The notes below the pieces were generated by a model. That model had not been told where the DNA came from. It was given only the letters and a program-made list of their open reading frames with translations, and made no database searches. A stretch of 8,394 nt of DNA, from positions 1 to 8,394 of the forward strand of contig JAFGNY010000394.1 in NCBI GenBank assembly GCA_016926765.1. Reading direction: 5' to 3'. Below are positions 5,951 through 8,394 of this stretch, one piece after another; position 1 is the first letter of the stretch, and each line of letters begins with the position of its first letter. The DNA is from Bacteroidales bacterium. Lineage in GTDB: Bacteria > Bacteroidota > Bacteroidia > Bacteroidales > FEN-979. The position numbers were made by a program, and so were the translations under genes.

Positions 5951-6283
5951 TCACTCCTTGCTTTTTGTTTGCCAGTAAGGGATCCCGGCTTCAGGGAAAT
6001 GCTCCTGCCAATAGGCGGGGGTGACAATATCTCCCTCCCCGGTGAAGAGCTTCTGTTGATAAATGGCGATCACCGGATTGAACAGGATATCGGTTACCCC
6101 CAGGGTCCACGATTCGAGGGCATGGCCCTCCTTGTCTTTGTCCTGGGTGACCCTGACCTCAAATCCGTTGTGTTCCAGCAAGCGTGACAAAAAGGCCTTT
6201 CGTGAGGCCGGGATGCCGCTTTCCACTATGGTACAGCGAACCCCTTCGAGTTCCTCTACCAGATGTTTTCCTTTCAGCTCCAT
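5951..6283 (-). CDS. Small soluble protein of unknown function behind nuoN
   Basis: This is a 110-residue protein that I cannot assign to a named family. It has no signal peptide or membrane segment, so it is probably cytoplasmic. The pattern is mixed alpha/beta: a strand (GVRCTIVESG, about 14-23), a helix (SRKAFLSRLLEHNG, about 27-40), a strand (FEVRVTQD), then a turn-rich motif (LGVTDILFNPVIAIYQQKLF, about 61-80) and TPAYWQEHFP. There is a single cysteine (C17). I start at ATG 6283 because AGGAG lies 10 bases upstream. A TTG at 6316 is in frame but would overlap the nuoN end. The gap to nuoN is 19 bp and the next gene overlaps by a few bases, which makes this a member of the same transcript. 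A link to complex I is inference from context only. Confidence 0.78.
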   Translation of the reverse strand: MELKGKHLVEELEGVRCTIVESGIPASRKAFLSRLLEHNGFEVRVTQDKDKEGHALESWTLGVTDILFNPVIAIYQQKLFTGEGDIVTPAYWQEHFPEAGIPYWQTKSKE

Positions 6284-6302
6284 GGTCTTTACACTCCTGC
6301 GA

Positions 6303-7718
6303 TTAATTGATACCAAAGGCCAACCGGTTGATCATCTCATACACCGGACTCACCAGTCCGATGATCACGATACCGGCGATGCAAAGGGCCAACCCCAGCC
6401 GGGCATACCCATCGCTCCTGAAGTAAGCGATCGGCTGATCGCTCCGGTTCAGGAACATCGCCTTGACCACCAGCAAATAATAGTACAAAGATATAATGGT
6501 ATTCAATACAGCAATCAATACCAGTATGTATAACCCCTCTTTGGCTGCTGCGGCAAACAGGAAAAACTTTCCGAAAAAGCCGGCAACCGGCGGAATCCCG
6601 GCCAGTGAAAAGAGGGCCAGCATCATGGTCAGACTAAGCAGGGGATTGGTCCGGTAGAGTCCGTCGTACTCATCGATGCGCTCCTTGCCGGTGCGGTTGG
6701 CGATGACCGAAACCACACCGAAGGCCCCCAGGTTGGAAAAGATGTAGATCAGGACAAAAAAGATGACGGTGGTCATGCCGAGCTGACTGGCGCCAATGAT
6801 CCCAAGCAGGATGAACCCGGCCTGGGCGATAGAGGAGAAAGCCAGAAACCGTTTCAGGTTTTGCTGCCGCATGGCGAACAGATTGCCGATGGTCATCGTC
6901 AGAATAGCCAGGATGTAGAGCACATCCTGCCACATCGCGGTGATTTTGGCAAAAACGGTATAGAGCAAAATCGTAAGCACCATTACGGCAGCGCCTTTGG
7001 AGATAACCGACAGGTAGGAGGTAATATTGACGGGAGCCCCTTCATACACATCCGCCGTCCACAAATGGAAGGGAACAAGGGAGATCTTGAATGCCATGCC
7101 CGAGAGGAAAAAGATGAAGGCCAGGATCTGCAGGGGAGAGCCATCGATGCCGGCGAGTACTTCTCCGAAGTAGAGGGTTCCCGTTGTTCCGTATATCATG
7201 GAAATACCATACAGCAGGATACCTGATGAGAGGGCTGAGATAAAGATCATTTTCACCCCTGCTTCAGCGGATCTCTCCTTAAACCGTTCAAAGGCAGCCA
7301 ATGCCGTAAGCGGGATCGTAGCCAGTTCGAGTCCGAGGTAGAACATCAGGAAATCCCCCGCCGAAAGCATATATTCCATCCCGATCAGTGTGGAAAACAG
7401 CAGGATGAAGTATTCGCTGATCTTCTCATGGTTCTCAGCCATTTTCAACCAGCCAACCGATTGAAGCAACACAATAAACACCCCCATTACAAGGATATTC
7501 TTCATCATCAGGGTAAGCGGGGTGGTCACATACATGCCGCCAAACAGGGTTCCCGTCGGCCCGGGAATCAATCCCAGTATCATGACCAGTCCGAACAGGA
7601 TGATGGCAGGCAGGATGATCTTCGTTTTCCGGTCGGCCGGCAGTGCGATTTCAACCAACAAGAGAATTACCGTGATACACACCAGCAGCAATTCGTGTCT
7701 CATGATCAGCATAAGCAT
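6303..7718 (-). CDS. nuoN: NADH-quinone oxidoreductase subunit N
   Basis: This is an antiporter-like membrane subunit of respiratory complex I that pumps protons across the inner membrane. It is 471 residues, complete and of normal length, almost wholly hydrophobic with about 13-14 helices. Diagnostic stretches are FYLGLELATIPLTAL (126-140), FKISLVPFHLWTADVYEGAP (210-229) and SLAGIPPVAGFFGKFFLF (371-388). Key charged residues are in place: E131, K156, K211, K241 and K384, matching the functional Glu133, Lys158, Lys217, Lys247 and Lys395 of E. coli NuoN. I use ATG 7718. Other in-frame ATGs at 7712 and 7703 are possible, since none has a clear Shine-Dalgarno. nuoM ends 53 bp upstream, the usual M-N order, and two small unknown genes follow. 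Whether this organism has the 11- or 14-subunit complex cannot be seen here. Confidence 0.97.
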   Translation of the reverse strand: MLMLIMRHELLLVCITVILLLVEIALPADRKTKIILPAIILFGLVMILGLIPGPTGTLFGGMYVTTPLTLMMKNILVMGVFIVLLQSVGWLKMAENHEKISEYFILLFSTLIGMEYMLSAGDFLMFYLGLELATIPLTALAAFERFKERSAEAGVKMIFISALSSGILLYGISMIYGTTGTLYFGEVLAGIDGSPLQILAFIFFLSGMAFKISLVPFHLWTADVYEGAPVNITSYLSVISKGAAVMVLTILLYTVFAKITAMWQDVLYILAILTMTIGNLFAMRQQNLKRFLAFSSIAQAGFILLGIIGASQLGMTTVIFFVLIYIFSNLGAFGVVSVIANRTGKERIDEYDGLYRTNPLLSLTMMLALFSLAGIPPVAGFFGKFFLFAAAAKEGLYILVLIAVLNTIISLYYYLLVVKAMFLNRSDQPIAYFRSDGYARLGLALCIAGIVIIGLVSPVYEMINRLAFGIN

Positions 7719-7771
7719 ATGTACTTGTATTTATATGGAGTCAATCTGTTTATTTTCCTTTCCTTCATGCT

Positions 7772-8394
7772 TCACGGGTTCATAGCCAGCAGCAGTTTTT
7801 CAATTACCGGGCCCAATCCGCCGGTGATCATAGTGGAGAGCCACAGTGGAGCAATCCCAATGGCGGCAATGCTAAAGATCATCGTTCCGGTACTCAGCCG
7901 TTCATACCATTTGGCGTCGGTAATCAGTTCATATTCCGGTTTATTGATCTGTCCGTACAGCATGATCCCCACAACCCGCAGGATATACACGGCTGTAGCC
8001 ACAATGGAGGAGGCTGCAATGATGGTGGCCACGCGGTGGAAGGTATCGGCATGCTGAAAGGCTCCGACGAAGATGGTCATTTCGGCAACGAATCCACTGA
8101 AGCCGGGTAATCCAAGAGAAGCGAGACCGGCGATCACATAAGCCACTGCCAGAAAAGGCATTACCTTCATCAATCCGCTCATTTCGTTGATGTAGCGGGT
8201 ATGTGTCCGGCCATAGATCATCCCGATGAGGGCAAAGAAGAGGGCTGTCATGATGCCGTGTGAGATCATCTGCATGATGGCGCCGTTCATCGCGGTTTCG
8301 TTGAACATCAGAATCGCAAAGAGTACCAGGGCGCAATGGCTCACCGATGAGTAGGCATTGATGTATTTCAGGTCTTTTTGCCAGATGGCTCCCA
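7772..8394 (-). CDS. nuoM: NADH-quinone oxidoreductase subunit M, 5' part outside window
   Basis: This is a second antiporter-like proton-pumping subunit of complex I. Only the C-terminal 207 residues are present, from GAIWQKDLKYINAYSSVSH to LLLAMNP; full-length proteins have about 480-500. The frame is open to the window edge, so a GTG at 8344 is an internal valine codon and not a start. Family marks are DLKYINAYSSVSH, SHGIMTALFFALIGMIYGRTHTR and LASLGLPGFSGFVAEMTIF. The glutamate in GFVAEM falls at the position of the conserved helix-12 glutamate of NuoM (Glu407 in E. coli, from memory). At least five further membrane segments are visible. nuoN follows after 53 bp, which supports M over the related L subunit. 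Confidence 0.95.
   Translation of the reverse strand, partial: GAIWQKDLKYINAYSSVSHCALVLFAILMFNETAMNGAIMQMISHGIMTALFFALIGMIYGRTHTRYINEMSGLMKVMPFLAVAYVIAGLASLGLPGFSGFVAEMTIFVGAFQHADTFHRVATIIAASSIVATAVYILRVVGIMLYGQINKPEYELITDAKWYERLSTGTMIFSIAAIGIAPLWLSTMITGGLGPVIEKLLLAMNP

Noticed and set aside
7706..7768. 20-codon frame (starting MKERKINR) between nuoM and nuoN on the minus strand, overlapping the nuoN start
   Set aside because: It has an ATG and stop but no clear ribosome site and no recognisable content. Chance occurrence is likely. Ribosome profiling would decide.
8342..8344. GTG start for a short 190-residue protein
   Set aside because: The frame continues without a stop to the window edge and encodes conserved NuoM residues upstream, so the codon is internal.

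Overview
The window looks like a chromosomal stretch of a Bacteroidota bacterium, with every gene on the minus strand. The taxonomic evidence is: a TonB with the N-terminal RNKTYGAYxLRK signature and the C-terminal PxFPGG...NIKYP signature of that phylum; an exbB-exbD-exbD-tonB arrangement with two different ExbDs; two intergenic matches to the Bacteroidota promoter core TAnnTTTG; and several starts without a Shine-Dalgarno sequence. The genus cannot be told from this sequence.

Read in the direction of transcription (right to left), the first block is the end of a respiratory complex I operon. It holds the C-terminal part of nuoM (cut by the window edge) and a complete nuoN. Close behind nuoN come two small genes I do not recognise: a soluble 110-residue protein and a 68-residue protein with two membrane segments. 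Their spacing (19 bp, then a few bases of overlap with an AAGGAG ribosome site) suggests co-translation with nuoN. A perfect 8-bp inverted repeat lies across the last stop codon.

A new transcription unit probably starts next, at a TATCTTTG element near 5680. It encodes a PstS-like lipoprotein and, 18 bp later (taking the preferred ATG), a secreted tetratricopeptide (TPR) protein of about 560 residues. A second, better promoter at 2941-2970 (TTTG, 18 bp, TACATTTG) then leads into exbB, exbD, exbD and tonB, whose 3' end runs off the window. ExbB and ExbD form the proton-driven motor, and TonB carries the force across the periplasm to outer-membrane transporters. The lipoprotein and TPR protein are exported to the compartment where TonB works, so they may be accessories of this Ton machine (inference). 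A hairpin with a cUNCGg-type tetraloop sits between exbB and the first exbD, where it could help set the unequal ExbB:ExbD ratio.

There is no non-coding stretch over 300 bases. I see no RNA gene, insertion sequence, CRISPR array or attachment site. The individual families are ordinary. The points most worth a second look are the composition of the Ton cluster, the intergenic hairpin, and the two unknown genes behind nuoN.
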